Below, piece by piece: positions 15,787 to 23,722 of a stretch of DNA of 64,000 bases. The position numbers were made by a program, and so were the translations under genes. How positions within the stretch are numbered: the first letter of the stretch is position 1; each line of letters opens with the position of its first letter. Source of the DNA: Asticcacaulis sp. AC460 (GTDB lineage: Bacteria > Pseudomonadota > Alphaproteobacteria > Caulobacterales > Caulobacteraceae); contig NZ_AWGD01000018.1 of the NCBI RefSeq assembly GCF_000495795.1, positions 1 through 64,000 on the forward strand, given 5' to 3'. The notes beneath the pieces were generated by a model. The model made no database searches, was not told where the DNA came from, and saw nothing but the letters and a program-made list of their open reading frames with translations.

Positions 15787-16509
15787 TTAGTCGATCAGTT
15801 TTAGCATGGATGCCTCGTCTGGGAACGGCGAAATACGCCGGATCAGGCGGGCCGGATCGATATTTTTTTCGCCTTCGTTCAAGGCGTTTTCAAGTCCGTG
15901 CCAGGCGGCGTCGGAGATGCAGACAAAGGTCAGGCGATCCAGTGCAAACCGGTCGCGATGGCCGCGCAGCATGGCGGCGACGGCGCGGCCGGCCTTGGCG
16001 GAATGGACCAGGACGTGGGTCAGGCGCGCCATGTCGGCGGGATGGATCACCGGCATGACGGGTTTGGTTTCGTAGACGGCGGCTTCGCGCACCAGGAATC
16101 CGGCCTGGCGTAATACAGCCGCAAGGTCACCGGCCGGTTCCTTCGGCGCGGCGTAGATCAGGCGGGTATGCTGGTCGGCGGTGGCGATGATCAGCCTGGC
16201 CAGGGCGTCGACATCGCCTTCGGCGGCAACGACGTTCTGGTACTTGGCGGCACGGGCGGCTTCGGCGGTGGCTTCGCCGACGCACCAGGCGGTGATCGAG
16301 CGGCGGGCGACGATGGCGCCGAAAGCGGCCAGGCCGTTGCGCGAGGTCAGGATGACGGCGTCGAAGCTGTGGGGGTCGATGATCGGTTTGAGCGGGACGA
16401 CCTTGAGCACCGGGGCCAGGATGGCGTCACCGCCCAGGGCCTGGATGGCCTTGGCGGTGCCGCCGGCGCCATCGGGTGTGCGTGTGATCCAGACGACGGG
16501 CTTGGTCAT
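15787..16509 (-). CDS. hemD: Uroporphyrinogen-III synthase
   Basis: The 240-residue product has the HemD layout: two similar alpha/beta domains joined by beta strands. It opens 'VVWITRTPDGAGGTAKAIQA', followed by 'FDAVILTSRNGLAAFGAI' and 'ITAWCVGEATAEAARAA', the conserved strand-helix elements of the family. The enzyme closes hydroxymethylbilane to uroporphyrinogen III with inversion of ring D, in the cytoplasm. The sequence of this family is weakly conserved, so the call rests on these motifs plus position: 3 bases after hemC and before the mitofilin-like and hemY-like genes, on the same strand. Confidence 0.92.
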   Translation of the reverse strand: MTKPVVWITRTPDGAGGTAKAIQALGGDAILAPVLKVVPLKPIIDPHSFDAVILTSRNGLAAFGAIVARRSITAWCVGEATAEAARAAKYQNVVAAEGDVDALARLIIATADQHTRLIYAAPKEPAGDLAAVLRQAGFLVREAAVYETKPVMPVIHPADMARLTHVLVHSAKAGRAVAAMLRGHRDRFALDRLTFVCISDAAWHGLENALNEGEKNIDPARLIRRISPFPDEASMLKLID

Positions 16510-16512
16510 GCG

Positions 16513-17448
16513 TCAGCTCACGATCAATTCCGGCCCGGCTTCGGCCTTGATGGCGTGGCCCAGCTTCAGGCCCAGGTCGCGCGCGGTCTGCACTGTCGGG
16601 CTCGACAGGCTTTCGCGCCTTTGCCAGCGTTTGGAACCATCGCCGCTCAAGGCTTCGACGAACAGATCGAGTTGATCGTCCTGCAGGGTGGCATAGGCGC
16701 CGACCGCCGTGCGGCATGAGGCTTCCAGGGCTTCCAAAGCGCCGCGTTCGGCCTGGACCCGCAGGAAGGTGGTCACGTCATGGACCTTGGCGACCCATGC
16801 GGCGCCGAGATCCTCAGTGCGGCATTGGATCGCCAGGGCGCCCTGGCCCGGCGCCGTCGGGAACAGGTCGGGATCGATATGGCTGCGGATATGGTGCGAC
16901 AGTCCCAGCCGGTTCAGCCCGGCCGCCGCCAGCAATAAGGCATCACACTCGCCAGCCTGAAGTTTAGCGATGCGGGTGTCGACATTGCCGCGCGTCATGA
17001 CGACCTGCAAATCCGGCCGCTGGGCCAGGGCCTGGGCCTGGCGGCGCATGCTGGCCGTGCCCAGCCGCGCGCCGGCCGGCAAATCGGCCAGGGTCTCGTA
17101 GTTCGGGGACAGAAAAGCGTCGCGCGGATCCTCGCGCACCGGAATGGCGCACAGGCTCAGGCCCGGCACCTCGGCGGCGGGCATGTCCTTCAGTGAATGG
17201 ACCGCCACATCGATCTCGCCGCGCAGCAGGGCGTCCTCGATCTCCTTGGTGAACAGCGCCTTGCCGCCGGCCTCGATCAGCCTGCGGTCCTGGATGCGGT
17301 CGCCCTGGGTGGTGATCACGGTCAGGGGCGCCACGTCGTCGGCGCGGGTCACATCTTCACCCAGGGCCGCGACGATGCGCCTTTGGACCCAACCGCATTG
17401 AGTCAGTGCCAGTTTCGAGCCGCGGGTGCCTATGCGAAGTGTCGTCAT
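16513..17448 (-). CDS. hemC: Porphobilinogen deaminase (hydroxymethylbilane synthase)
   Basis: The 311-residue enzyme begins 'MTTLRIGTRGSKLALTQ' (family phrase IGTRGSxLAxxQ) and continues with 'VHSLKDMPAAEVPGLSL', the active-site Asp in HSLKD, and 'RGNVDTRIAKLQAG'. The cysteine that anchors the dipyrromethane cofactor is present in 'EASCRTAVGAYA'. It joins four porphobilinogens into hydroxymethylbilane, which HemD then closes. Length is normal for the family. It is the first gene of the haem operon and diverges from tsaD with 79 bases between the two starts. Confidence 0.97.
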   Translation of the reverse strand: MTTLRIGTRGSKLALTQCGWVQRRIVAALGEDVTRADDVAPLTVITTQGDRIQDRRLIEAGGKALFTKEIEDALLRGEIDVAVHSLKDMPAAEVPGLSLCAIPVREDPRDAFLSPNYETLADLPAGARLGTASMRRQAQALAQRPDLQVVMTRGNVDTRIAKLQAGECDALLLAAAGLNRLGLSHHIRSHIDPDLFPTAPGQGALAIQCRTEDLGAAWVAKVHDVTTFLRVQAERGALEALEASCRTAVGAYATLQDDQLDLFVEALSGDGSKRWQRRESLSSPTVQTARDLGLKLGHAIKAEAGPELIVS

Positions 17449-17492
17449 GTTCCTGATCTAGCATTTTCTTTAGCCGGTTCAATGCAAAAGAC

Positions 17493-17521
17493 TTGACGCA
17501 CCGGTTAAGGAAAGCATCTAG
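17493..17521 (+). promoter_or_regulatory. Candidate sigma-70 type promoter of tsaD, possibly leaderless
   Basis: TTGACGC at 17493-17499 matches the -35 box of the Caulobacter housekeeping sigma factor (TTGACGS). An ATCTAG lies 17 bases after the first six of these bases. Transcription would then begin at about 17526-17529, at or next to the tsaD ATG (17528), so the message may lack a leader. The -10 match is poor. Confidence 0.4.
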
Positions 17522-17527
17522 GGGCCT

Positions 17528-18649
17528 ATGGACCAGACCCTGACCGTATTGGGCATTGAATCGAGCTGCGACGAAACCGCCGTGGCCGTGGTGCGCCGTT
17601 CGGCCGCGGGCGTCGAAGTCCTGTCCAGCGTCATCCATTCCCAGGTGGTCAAGCACGCCGAATATGGCGGTGTGGTGCCGGAAATCGCCGCACGATCGCA
17701 TGTTGAAACCATCGACGACCTGGCGCAGCGCGCTTTGAACGATGCCGGCTGGCCGGACATCGACGCGGTGGCGGCGACGGCAGGGCCCGGCCTGATCGGT
17801 GGGGTTATGGTGGGGTTGTCGTTCGCCAAGGGCTTTGCCTTTGCCCGCGACCTGCCGCTGATCCCGGTCAACCATTTGGAGGGCCATGCCCTGTCGGCGC
17901 GCCTGACCGAGGAGGTGCCGTTTCCTTTCCTGCTTTTGCTGGTGTCGGGCGGGCATTGCCAGTTGCTGTCGGTGCGCGATGTCGGCGACTACGAACGGCT
18001 GGGCACCACGATCGACGACGCAGCGGGCGAGGCTTTCGACAAGATCGCCAAGGTCCTGGGGCTGGGTTACCCCGGCGGGCCGGCGCTGGAAAAGGCGGCG
18101 GCCCTGGGCGACGCGCAACGCTTCATCCTGCCGCGGGCCCTTTTGGGCCGAAAGGATTGCGACTTCTCGTTTTCGGGTCTCAAGACCGCGGCGGCGACCA
18201 TCGCCTATGAGCACGTCAAGACCGAGCAGGACCGCAACGACCTGTGCGCATCGGTCCAGGCGGCCATCGCGCGGCAACTGGTGGAGCGCTCAGGCCGGGC
18301 GATGAAGCTGTTCCGTGAACACAATGCAGTGACGGAACCGGCCTTCGTGGTAGCCGGCGGAGTCGCCGCCAATGCCACTGTGCGGCGCGAATTGCAGGCC
18401 CTGGCGGCGGCCCACGGTTTCCGTTTCATGGCCCCGCCGCTGAAATACTGCACCGACAACGCTGCCATGATTGCTCTGGCAGGCCTTGAACATTACGCCA
18501 AGCTTTGCAAGATGGGGATTGAGGACAGGGAGTCGCTGATCGCGGAGGGGCTGGCGGCGCTGGCGCGTCCGCGCTGGCCGCTCGATGAAGCGCGGGCGCA
18601 GGCCGAACCGGTCCATAAAAAACAGGGGCGTAAGGGAGCCAAGTCTTGA
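17528..18649 (+). CDS. tsaD: tRNA N6-threonylcarbamoyladenosine synthase subunit TsaD
   Basis: The 373-residue protein opens '[18 protein letters not shown]' (ASKHA ATPase phosphate-1 loop). It carries the metal-binding histidines in '[14 protein letters not shown]' and '[12 protein letters not shown]', and '[12 protein letters not shown]' and '[17 protein letters not shown]' later on. With TsaB, TsaC and TsaE it transfers threonylcarbamoyl to A37 of ANN-decoding tRNAs, an essential step. The C-terminus has a basic tail '[10 protein letters not shown]' beyond the usual family end. The stop overlaps the TTG start of gpsA (TTGA junction), so the two genes are translationally coupled, an order also known from other Caulobacterales. 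Confidence 0.97.
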   Translation: MDQTLTVLGIESSCDETAVAVVRRSAAGVEVLSSVIHSQVVKHAEYGGVVPEIAARSHVETIDDLAQRALNDAGWPDIDAVAATAGPGLIGGVMVGLSFAKGFAFARDLPLIPVNHLEGHALSARLTEEVPFPFLLLLVSGGHCQLLSVRDVGDYERLGTTIDDAAGEAFDKIAKVLGLGYPGGPALEKAAALGDAQRFILPRALLGRKDCDFSFSGLKTAAATIAYEHVKTEQDRNDLCASVQAAIARQLVERSGRAMKLFREHNAVTEPAFVVAGGVAANATVRRELQALAAAHGFRFMAPPLKYCTDNAAMIALAGLEHYAKLCKMGIEDRESLIAEGLAALARPRWPLDEARAQAEPVHKKQGRKGAKS

Positions 18650-19650
18650 ACGAACGGTTCAAACGTGTGGGCGTAATTGGCGCCGGGGCGTGGGGTACGG
18701 CCCTGGCCCAGGTGGCGACCTTCGCCGGCCACAAGGTCATCTTGCAGGCGCGCGAGCCCGAGGTGGTGCAGAGCATCCGCGAAGACCAGCAGAACCCCAT
18801 CTATCTGAAAGACGTGGAACTGTCGCCCGACATCCGGGCCACCCACGACTTTGCCGAGCTGGCCGACTGCGACCTGATCCTGGCCGTGCCGCCGGCCCAG
18901 CATATGCGCGCCACTTTGAAAGCGTTGGCGCCCTATGTGCAGGACGGCCTGCCGATCGTGCTGTGTTCCAAGGGGATCGAGCGCGGCACCGACGCCCTGA
19001 TGAACGAGGTCCTGAAAGAGGTCCTGCCCCAGGCGCGTGGAGCCGTTTTGGCCGGGCCGAGTTTCGCGTCCGAAGTGGCGCGGGGCCTGCCCGCGGCCGT
19101 AACCGTGGCCTGCGACGATGCGCAATTGTGCGCCAAGATCGCCCGCACCATGGCCGGGCCGACCTTCCGCCCGTACAAGTCGACCGACATGATCGGCGCC
19201 GAAGCCGGCGGCGCGCTGAAGAACGTCCTGGCCATCGCCTGCGGTATTTCCGAAGGCAAGGGGCTGGGGCGCAACGCCCATGCCGCCCTGATCACCCGTG
19301 GGTTCGCCGAGATGTCGCGCCTGGCCGTCGCCATGGGGGCGCAGTTCGACACCATGGTCGGGCTGTGCGGCCTGGGCGATCTGGTGCTGACCTGCTCGTC
19401 GACCCAATCGCGCAATATGAGCGTCGGCATGGCGCTGGGCAAGGGCATGACTTTGGAGGAAGCTTTGGCCGGCAAGGTGTCGGTGGCCGAAGGCGTGCAA
19501 TCGGCGCCGGCGGCGGTCGACCTCGGCCGCAAGTTCGATGTCGAACTGCCGCTGTGCGAAGCCGTCAATGCCGTGCTCCAGGGCGAGATGGACGTGCGCA
19601 CCGCCATCGAAGCGCTGCTGTCGCGGCCGCTCAAGGTCGAGCGGGCATGA
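18646..19650 (+). CDS. gpsA: Glycerol-3-phosphate dehydrogenase [NAD(P)+]
   Basis: The 334-residue enzyme has the N-terminal Rossmann motif '[16 protein letters not shown]' (GxGxWG), the phrase '[16 protein letters not shown]', and the catalytic lysine region '[18 protein letters not shown]' typical of GpsA. It reduces dihydroxyacetone phosphate to sn-glycerol 3-phosphate for phospholipid synthesis. The start is a TTG at 18646-18648 that overlaps the tsaD stop and has GGGAGCC before it. Its own stop overlaps the ATG of the GH9 cellulase gene, giving a three-gene coupled run. Confidence 0.96.
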   Translation: MNERFKRVGVIGAGAWGTALAQVATFAGHKVILQAREPEVVQSIREDQQNPIYLKDVELSPDIRATHDFAELADCDLILAVPPAQHMRATLKALAPYVQDGLPIVLCSKGIERGTDALMNEVLKEVLPQARGAVLAGPSFASEVARGLPAAVTVACDDAQLCAKIARTMAGPTFRPYKSTDMIGAEAGGALKNVLAIACGISEGKGLGRNAHAALITRGFAEMSRLAVAMGAQFDTMVGLCGLGDLVLTCSSTQSRNMSVGMALGKGMTLEEALAGKVSVAEGVQSAPAAVDLGRKFDVELPLCEAVNAVLQGEMDVRTAIEALLSRPLKVERA

Positions 19651-21497
19651 AAGTTCTGGCGTTTGCGGCGGGACTGCTTCTGGCCGGACCGGTCGTGGCG
19701 CAGGATGCCCCGCCGACGCCGTTTATCGTGGTCGATCAGTTCGGCTACCTCCCCGATGCGCAGAAGGTCGCGGTCATCCGCGACCCCGAAGTTGGCTTCG
19801 ACGCCGAATGGGATTTCTCGCCGGGCGCCGTCTATCAGGTCGTGAATACCGCGACCGGCGCCGTGGCCTATGAAGGCAAGCCGGTGGCCTGGAAAAATGG
19901 CGCGGTCGATGCTTCGTCCGGCGACCGGATCTGGCAGTTCGATTTCTCGTCCGTGACGGCCCCGGGCGCCTATGTCATCCGCGACAAGCAAGCCGCCTAC
20001 GATTCCTATAAATTTGAAATCTCGGCTTCGGTCTACCGGCCTGTCCTGGTGGCCGCCACCCGCGCCTTCTATTACCAGCGCGCGGGTTTCGCCAAGGAGG
20101 CGCGCTTCGCCGGTGAAGGCTGGGCTGATGCGGCGTCCCATACCCAGGATGCAAAGGCGCGTCTCTACAGTGCGAAGAACGACGCTGCGACGGAACGCGA
20201 TCTGTCGGGCGGGTGGTACGATGCCGGCGACTACAACAAATACACGTCCTGGACGGCCGACTATGTCGTCGGCCTTTTGGGGATCTATTCCGAACGGCCG
20301 GAACTGTGGACCGACGATTTCAACATCCCGGAATCGGGCAATGGCGTGCCCGACCTGCTGGATGAGGTGAAGTACGGCGTCGACTGGCTGGTGCGGATGC
20401 AGAGCCCCGACGGCGGCGTGTTGTCGATCGTCGCCCTGTCGCATGCGTCGCCGCCCTCGGCCGCTAAGGGGCCCAGCCTATATGGGCCGGCCACGACGTC
20501 GGCGACCTATGGCACGGCGGCGGCCTTCGCCAAGGCGGCCAAGATCTATGATGGATATTATGCCGCCGACCTGAAAGCACGCGCCATCAAAGCGTGGACC
20601 TGGGCCCAGGCCAATCCGAAGGTGACCTTCTACAATAACGATCCGCGCGATAACTCCGAAGGCGTCGGCGCCGGCCAGCAGGAAACCGATGACTACAGCC
20701 GCGCCATGAAGGCGCTGGCTGCGGCCATCTACCTGTTCGACCTGACGGGCGAGGCGGTCTATCGCGATTATGTCGACGCCCACTACCGCGACGCCAACCT
20801 GTTCAAGCATGTCAGCAATCTCGACTTCGACTACGGTCATCAGGCGCCATTGCTGGACTATGCCCTGATGCGAGGCGCGACGCCGAAGGTCGCCAGGGCC
20901 ATCAAGGAGGCGTGGGCTGCAAACTTCGAAGGCGGGGTGGGCTGGGGCTCGCAAGGGACGGACCCGTACAACGCCTTCGTCACCGCCTATGTCTGGGGCA
21001 GCAGCGCCACCAAGGGCTACCATGGTGGAATTTTCTCGGATCTGGCGCGGCTGGGGCTGTCCGGCCATCCGGTGAAAGAGTCGCGCGACGCGGCCGCCGG
21101 TTACCTGCATTACATGCACGGCGTCAATCCACTGGGTAAGGTCTATCTGTCGAACATGTCGGCGGCGGGCGCGGAAAACTCGGTCGACCGGTTTTACCAT
21201 TCGTGGTTTGCGCCCGGCGGCCCATGGGACAGCGTCAAGGCTTCGAAATTCGGACCGGCGCCCGGCTATGTCGTCGGTGGCGCCAATCCGGGCTATGGCT
21301 GGGATCCGCGCTGTCCGGCGGTTAGCCCGCAATGCGGAGCGGCCTTGTTGTCGCCGCCCCACGGCCAGCCCGACCAGAAGGCCTATGCCGATTTCAATGC
21401 CGGCTGGCCGATCAATTCGTGGGAAGTCACCGAGAACTCCAATGCTTACCAGGTGGCGTATCTGCGGCTTTTGGCGCGGTTCGTCAGCGCGGATTAG
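19647..21497 (+). CDS. Secreted glycoside hydrolase family 9 (endoglucanase-type)
   Basis: The 616-residue protein has a signal peptide (residues 1-19, ending 'GPVVAQ') and an N-terminal immunoglobulin-like cellulase domain (about 25-125, '[20 protein letters not shown]'). The (alpha/alpha)6 catalytic domain extends to the end. The nucleophile-side motif '[18 protein letters not shown]' (Asp pair near residues 192-195) is intact, and '[16 protein letters not shown]' near the C-terminus is where the acid Glu is expected. GH9 enzymes of this Ig-containing group cleave beta-1,4-glucan or cello-oligosaccharides outside the cytoplasm. No carbohydrate-binding module or dockerin is seen. The ATG overlaps the gpsA stop (ATGA), odd for an exported hydrolase after a lipid-synthesis gene. 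The end overlaps the convergent gene at 21494. Confidence 0.93.
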   Translation: MKVLAFAAGLLLAGPVVAQDAPPTPFIVVDQFGYLPDAQKVAVIRDPEVGFDAEWDFSPGAVYQVVNTATGAVAYEGKPVAWKNGAVDASSGDRIWQFDFSSVTAPGAYVIRDKQAAYDSYKFEISASVYRPVLVAATRAFYYQRAGFAKEARFAGEGWADAASHTQDAKARLYSAKNDAATERDLSGGWYDAGDYNKYTSWTADYVVGLLGIYSERPELWTDDFNIPESGNGVPDLLDEVKYGVDWLVRMQSPDGGVLSIVALSHASPPSAAKGPSLYGPATTSATYGTAAAFAKAAKIYDGYYAADLKARAIKAWTWAQANPKVTFYNNDPRDNSEGVGAGQQETDDYSRAMKALAAAIYLFDLTGEAVYRDYVDAHYRDANLFKHVSNLDFDYGHQAPLLDYALMRGATPKVARAIKEAWAANFEGGVGWGSQGTDPYNAFVTAYVWGSSATKGYHGGIFSDLARLGLSGHPVKESRDAAAGYLHYMHGVNPLGKVYLSNMSAAGAENSVDRFYHSWFAPGGPWDSVKASKFGPAPGYVVGGANPGYGWDPRCPAVSPQCGAALLSPPHGQPDQKAYADFNAGWPINSWEVTENSNAYQVAYLRLLARFVSAD

Positions 21498-22054
21498 GCC
21501 GATTTTTTCGCCGCACCCTTCAGGCAGATTTCCAGAAGGCTCATCGATACGGTGAAGCCGGCCGTCAGCCACAGTACGGACTGCCCGCCGATCGCCACGT
21601 CGGCCAGAAACATGGCGAAGGCCCACATCAACCCATTCAGGATTTGCAGGATTGCCGTGTGGGCGCGTCCGCCCACCGGACTGCCGCTTTTCAGGTGCAG
21701 GGCAGCGGCCAGGATGGCGACGGCAAAAGCCGATAACGCGGTCGCGGAGGCCAGGGCGATACGTATCTCCTGGGGCGCCAGCAGCCACAGGCCCAGGCTG
21801 GCAAGGCCGCCCAGGACCAGGATCCAACCGGCAAGGCGTGAGGCGGTCTGAGGTGAGGCGGCGCGCTTGGGCAGCACATTGCCGGCGCCGATCATTAGCA
21901 GGCTGAACAGACTGCCGGCATATTGCGCCGCGGCGCCAGCTTCGATAAGCCCGGTCTTTTTCGCTACGGCGATCGCCAGAACCAGCGCCACCAGGACGAT
22001 GAGGGCGATGACGGGAAACACGGCGGGTCTTGCAGGTGTCGGGGCTTCTGACAT
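21494..22054 (-). CDS. Integral membrane protein, SdpI-like by context
   Basis: The 186-residue protein has five or six membrane helices (first 'VFPVIALIVLVALVLAIAVA', then 'AGSLFSLLMIGAGNVLPKRA', 'LAGWILVLGGLASLGLWLLA'). The segment 'MIGAGNVLPKRAASPQTASR' resembles the 'GNYLPKxKPN...GxRxPWT' part of SdpI immunity proteins in a degenerate form. It lies 15 bases after an SdpR-type ArsR regulator on the same strand, the order known for sdpR-sdpI in Bacillus, where SdpI is a signal-transducing immunity protein. Whether it protects against a toxin here is unknown; no sdpC-like gene is in the window. Confidence 0.7.
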   Translation of the reverse strand: MSEAPTPARPAVFPVIALIVLVALVLAIAVAKKTGLIEAGAAAQYAGSLFSLLMIGAGNVLPKRAASPQTASRLAGWILVLGGLASLGLWLLAPQEIRIALASATALSAFAVAILAAALHLKSGSPVGGRAHTAILQILNGLMWAFAMFLADVAIGGQSVLWLTAGFTVSMSLLEICLKGAAKKSA

Positions 22055-22068
22055 GGTGTGATCTCCGT

Positions 22069-22365
22069 TCAGTCGGTTGGGGTTTCCGGCTGGGCCGCCG
22101 GGTGCAACTGCCAGCCGAAGGCCTGGGCGAAACCCAGCATGGCCTCTTCGAGAACCGACATTTGCAGGTGATAGATGACGCTTTGGGCCTGTTTTTCCGA
22201 GACAATCAGCCCGGCTTCCCGCAGGACGGCGAAATGGGCCGACATGGTGGGTTTGGAGACCTGAAAGGCCGCCGCCAGTTCTCCGGCCGACATCGTCCGT
22301 TCGCGCAGCATTTCCAGGACACGGCGGCGGGTCGGATCGGAGAGGGCTTTGAAAACGAGGCTCAT
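22069..22365 (-). CDS. ArsR/SdpR-family winged-helix repressor
   Basis: The 98-residue protein starts 'MSLVFKALSDPTRRRVLEML' (typical of this family) and has the recognition helix region 'AAAFQVSKPTMSAHFAVLRE' followed by the wing ('AGLIVSEKQAQSVIYHL'). No metal-binding CxC or His cluster is present, so it is not an arsenite or zinc sensor. The family of autorepressors with SdpI-like partners fits best. ATG 22365 is used because the family begins there; an in-frame start 12 codons upstream would overlap the candidate operator. Confidence 0.88.
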   Translation of the reverse strand: MSLVFKALSDPTRRRVLEMLRERTMSAGELAAAFQVSKPTMSAHFAVLREAGLIVSEKQAQSVIYHLQMSVLEEAMLGFAQAFGWQLHPAAQPETPTD

Positions 22366-22370
22366 AAATT

Positions 22371-22386
22371 TGTATTTAGCTAAACA
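22371..22386. promoter_or_regulatory. Candidate operator of the SdpR-like repressor
   Basis: A perfect 10-bp palindrome, TTTAGCTAAA (22375-22384), lies 9 bases upstream of the repressor start codon inside an AT-rich stretch. A dyad in this place is what autoregulation by an ArsR-type dimer requires. Confidence 0.5.
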
Positions 22387-22472
22387 TCGAAATAGAGTCA
22401 AGTGCGGCGTCGCGGCGTTTTACAGGCGCAAACGGTTTCATCAATAATTGTTGCAGAGCCAAATTTAACGGC

Positions 22473-22530
22473 TGACAGCTCGGCTTAGGCATGCATTATG
22501 ACAGCGCTGTCATCGCTCCCCCGGTGACAG
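22473..22530. promoter_or_regulatory. Three TGACAG sites at 26-bp spacing, with a 16-bp palindrome
   Basis: TGACAG starts at 22473, 22499 and 22525, exactly 26 bases apart. The middle one is part of a perfect palindrome ATGACAGCGCTGTCAT (22498-22513). The cluster lies just upstream of the small secreted protein gene at 22569 and has the look of a multi-site operator. No regulator is identified. Confidence 0.5.
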
Positions 22531-22568
22531 TGTTTCCTTCCCAAAATCAACTTTGTGAGTGTGTCACC

Positions 22569-22928
22569 ATGTCTGTTAAAACCGTTCTCATCGGCACCAT
22601 CGCCGGTCTGGCCCTGTCCCTGTCGGCCGCTGGCGCCTTCGCCTGTTCGCAAGCCCAGGAAGAGGCCGCCGGTCACGCCGCCGCCGCCGCCGCGCGTCAG
22701 GAGCTGGGCGATGTCGCCTCGCGCCAGAGCGACCGCCTGATCAAGATCAGCTACTGCAAGGCCGACGGCGATACTGTCGTGATCGGCTTCACCTACAACT
22801 ACATGTCGGACGAGGGCGCCTACGCCGTCGATGGCACGGCCAAGGTCGAAGGCGACGACGTTCAGTCCCTGAACCTGCACCGCCCGGATCGGGTGTGGGC
22901 GTCAATCGACACCTACTACACCGAGTAA
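22569..22928 (+). CDS. Small secreted protein of unknown function
   Basis: The 119-residue precursor has a signal peptide (residues 1-23, 'LIGTIAGLALSLSAAGAFAC'), an alanine/glutamate-rich helix ('QEEAAGHAAAAAARQELGD') and a beta-rich C-terminal half ('DTVVIGFTYNYMSDEGAYAV'). Two cysteines could form a disulphide in the periplasm; the first is at the cleavage site, but the residues before it do not form a good lipobox. No family is recognised. ATG 22569 is chosen for the signal peptide. A GC-rich hairpin at about 22937-22962, without a T tract, and then a repeat element follow the gene. Confidence 0.8.
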   Translation: MSVKTVLIGTIAGLALSLSAAGAFACSQAQEEAAGHAAAAAARQELGDVASRQSDRLIKISYCKADGDTVVIGFTYNYMSDEGAYAVDGTAKVEGDDVQSLNLHRPDRVWASIDTYYTE

Positions 22929-22963
22929 GCGAAAACGGGCGGCGGTCAGGCGCCCGCCGCCCT

Positions 22964-23062
22964 AGAGCGCCGATCCGGAAGAATCGGATCGGCGCTCTAA
23001 GTTTTTGCTTTTACGCGCATCTTTGTCCGAAAAGTGCGTCACACTTTTCGGGATGCGCTCTA
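22964..23062. repeat. Two-hairpin intergenic repeat, copy 2
   Basis: The unit is close to copy 1 at 1859-1962: a perfect-looking first hairpin (agagcgccgatccg / cggatcggcgctct), the spacer 'aagtttttgcttttacgcgc', and a second hairpin with arms ccgaaaagtg / cacttttcgg. The paired arm changes relative to copy 1 (ccaaaaagtg / cactttttgg) are compensatory, so the fold is conserved. Its last bases overlap the vapC stop codon. Confidence 0.88.
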
Positions 23063-23443
23063 ATCTAAACGGATCAAACCTGGTACGGCGTCAAACGCAG
23101 CATCCACCGAAACCAGTGGCCAGTTGTTTGCCAGACAGGTTGCTGCCAGGATACGGTCAAACGGATCGCGATGCTCCCAATCCATCATCGCCGCCTTAAG
23201 TGCGATATCAGGTGTCAGCGTAGCGACGAGACCTTTCTGATCTTCCAGCAGACCAGGCAAACTGCCTGCATAAGGCGCCATTTCCGGCCATTTGCCGATA
23301 CGCACCTTTTGGCCGATTTCGAAAAAACTTATAGGACTGACATAAATTGCGTCGGTAGCGTCAAGGGCGTCCATCATGGTCGCGCTCAGCCCAATGCCTG
23401 TCAGGCTCCAGGCCCAGACATGGGTATCCAGCAACAGGGCCAC
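23060..23443 (-). CDS. vapC: PIN-domain toxin (VapC-type ribonuclease)
   Basis: The 127-residue protein has the acidic residues of the PIN active site: Asp6 ('MALLLDTHVWAW'), Glu42 ('SPISFFEIGQKVR') and Asp93/Asp96 ('HRDPFDRILAATCLA'). The sub-type with 'DTHVWAW' and 'DPFDRILAA' is a common chromosomal VapC. It is expected to cleave RNA (often tRNA) when the antitoxin is lost. It follows the antitoxin gene directly: antitoxin stop and toxin start are adjacent (23444/23443). The stop codon lies in the end of a repeat element. Confidence 0.93.
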   Translation of the reverse strand: MALLLDTHVWAWSLTGIGLSATMMDALDATDAIYVSPISFFEIGQKVRIGKWPEMAPYAGSLPGLLEDQKGLVATLTPDIALKAAMMDWEHRDPFDRILAATCLANNWPLVSVDAAFDAVPGLIRLD

Positions 23444-23671
23444 TCAGCGGCCTTCCCAAAGGTCCAGGTCGGACGGGGCCATCGGCTCCAGAAAGTCAGG
23501 AACGGTCGTTACCTTGTCTTTGAGAATGCCGATTTTGAACTGCCCCTTACGGATCGGCACAAGTCGGGCCACGGGCGTCTGGCCGCGCGCAATCACAACC
23601 TCCTCGCCGGATGCGGCGGCTTCGATCAGTTTTGATAACTGGGTTTTGGCGGCGTGGATGGTAACCTGCAT
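23444..23671 (-). CDS. Phd/YefM-family antitoxin
   Basis: The 75-residue product begins 'MQVTIHAAKTQLSKLIEAAA' and continues 'GEEVVIARGQTPVARLVPI', which is the Phd/YefM N-terminal DNA-binding fold. The C-terminal arm ('DFLEPMAPSDLDLWEGR') is the flexible toxin-wrapping part. It is paired with the PIN toxin immediately downstream and should neutralise it and repress the operon together with it. A perfect palindrome upstream is the probable operator. Confidence 0.92.
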   Translation of the reverse strand: MQVTIHAAKTQLSKLIEAAASGEEVVIARGQTPVARLVPIRKGQFKIGILKDKVTTVPDFLEPMAPSDLDLWEGR

Positions 23672-23686
23672 AACACATATTCCGAT

Positions 23687-23701
23687 TAGCTAACTTAGCT
23701 A
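23687..23701. promoter_or_regulatory. Operator of the toxin-antitoxin operon
   Basis: TAGCTAA-C-TTAGCTA is a perfect 15-bp interrupted palindrome 15 bases upstream of the antitoxin start. It fits conditional repression by the Phd-VapC complex. Confidence 0.65.
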
Positions 23702-23722
23702 TATCATGTTCTTTCTGTCATC

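Noticed and set aside
18585-19646. Extension of the GH9 frame upstream through gpsA
   Set aside because: The frame is open but reads as Arg/Gly-rich noise; gpsA is the true gene there and the GH9 signal peptide starts at 19647.
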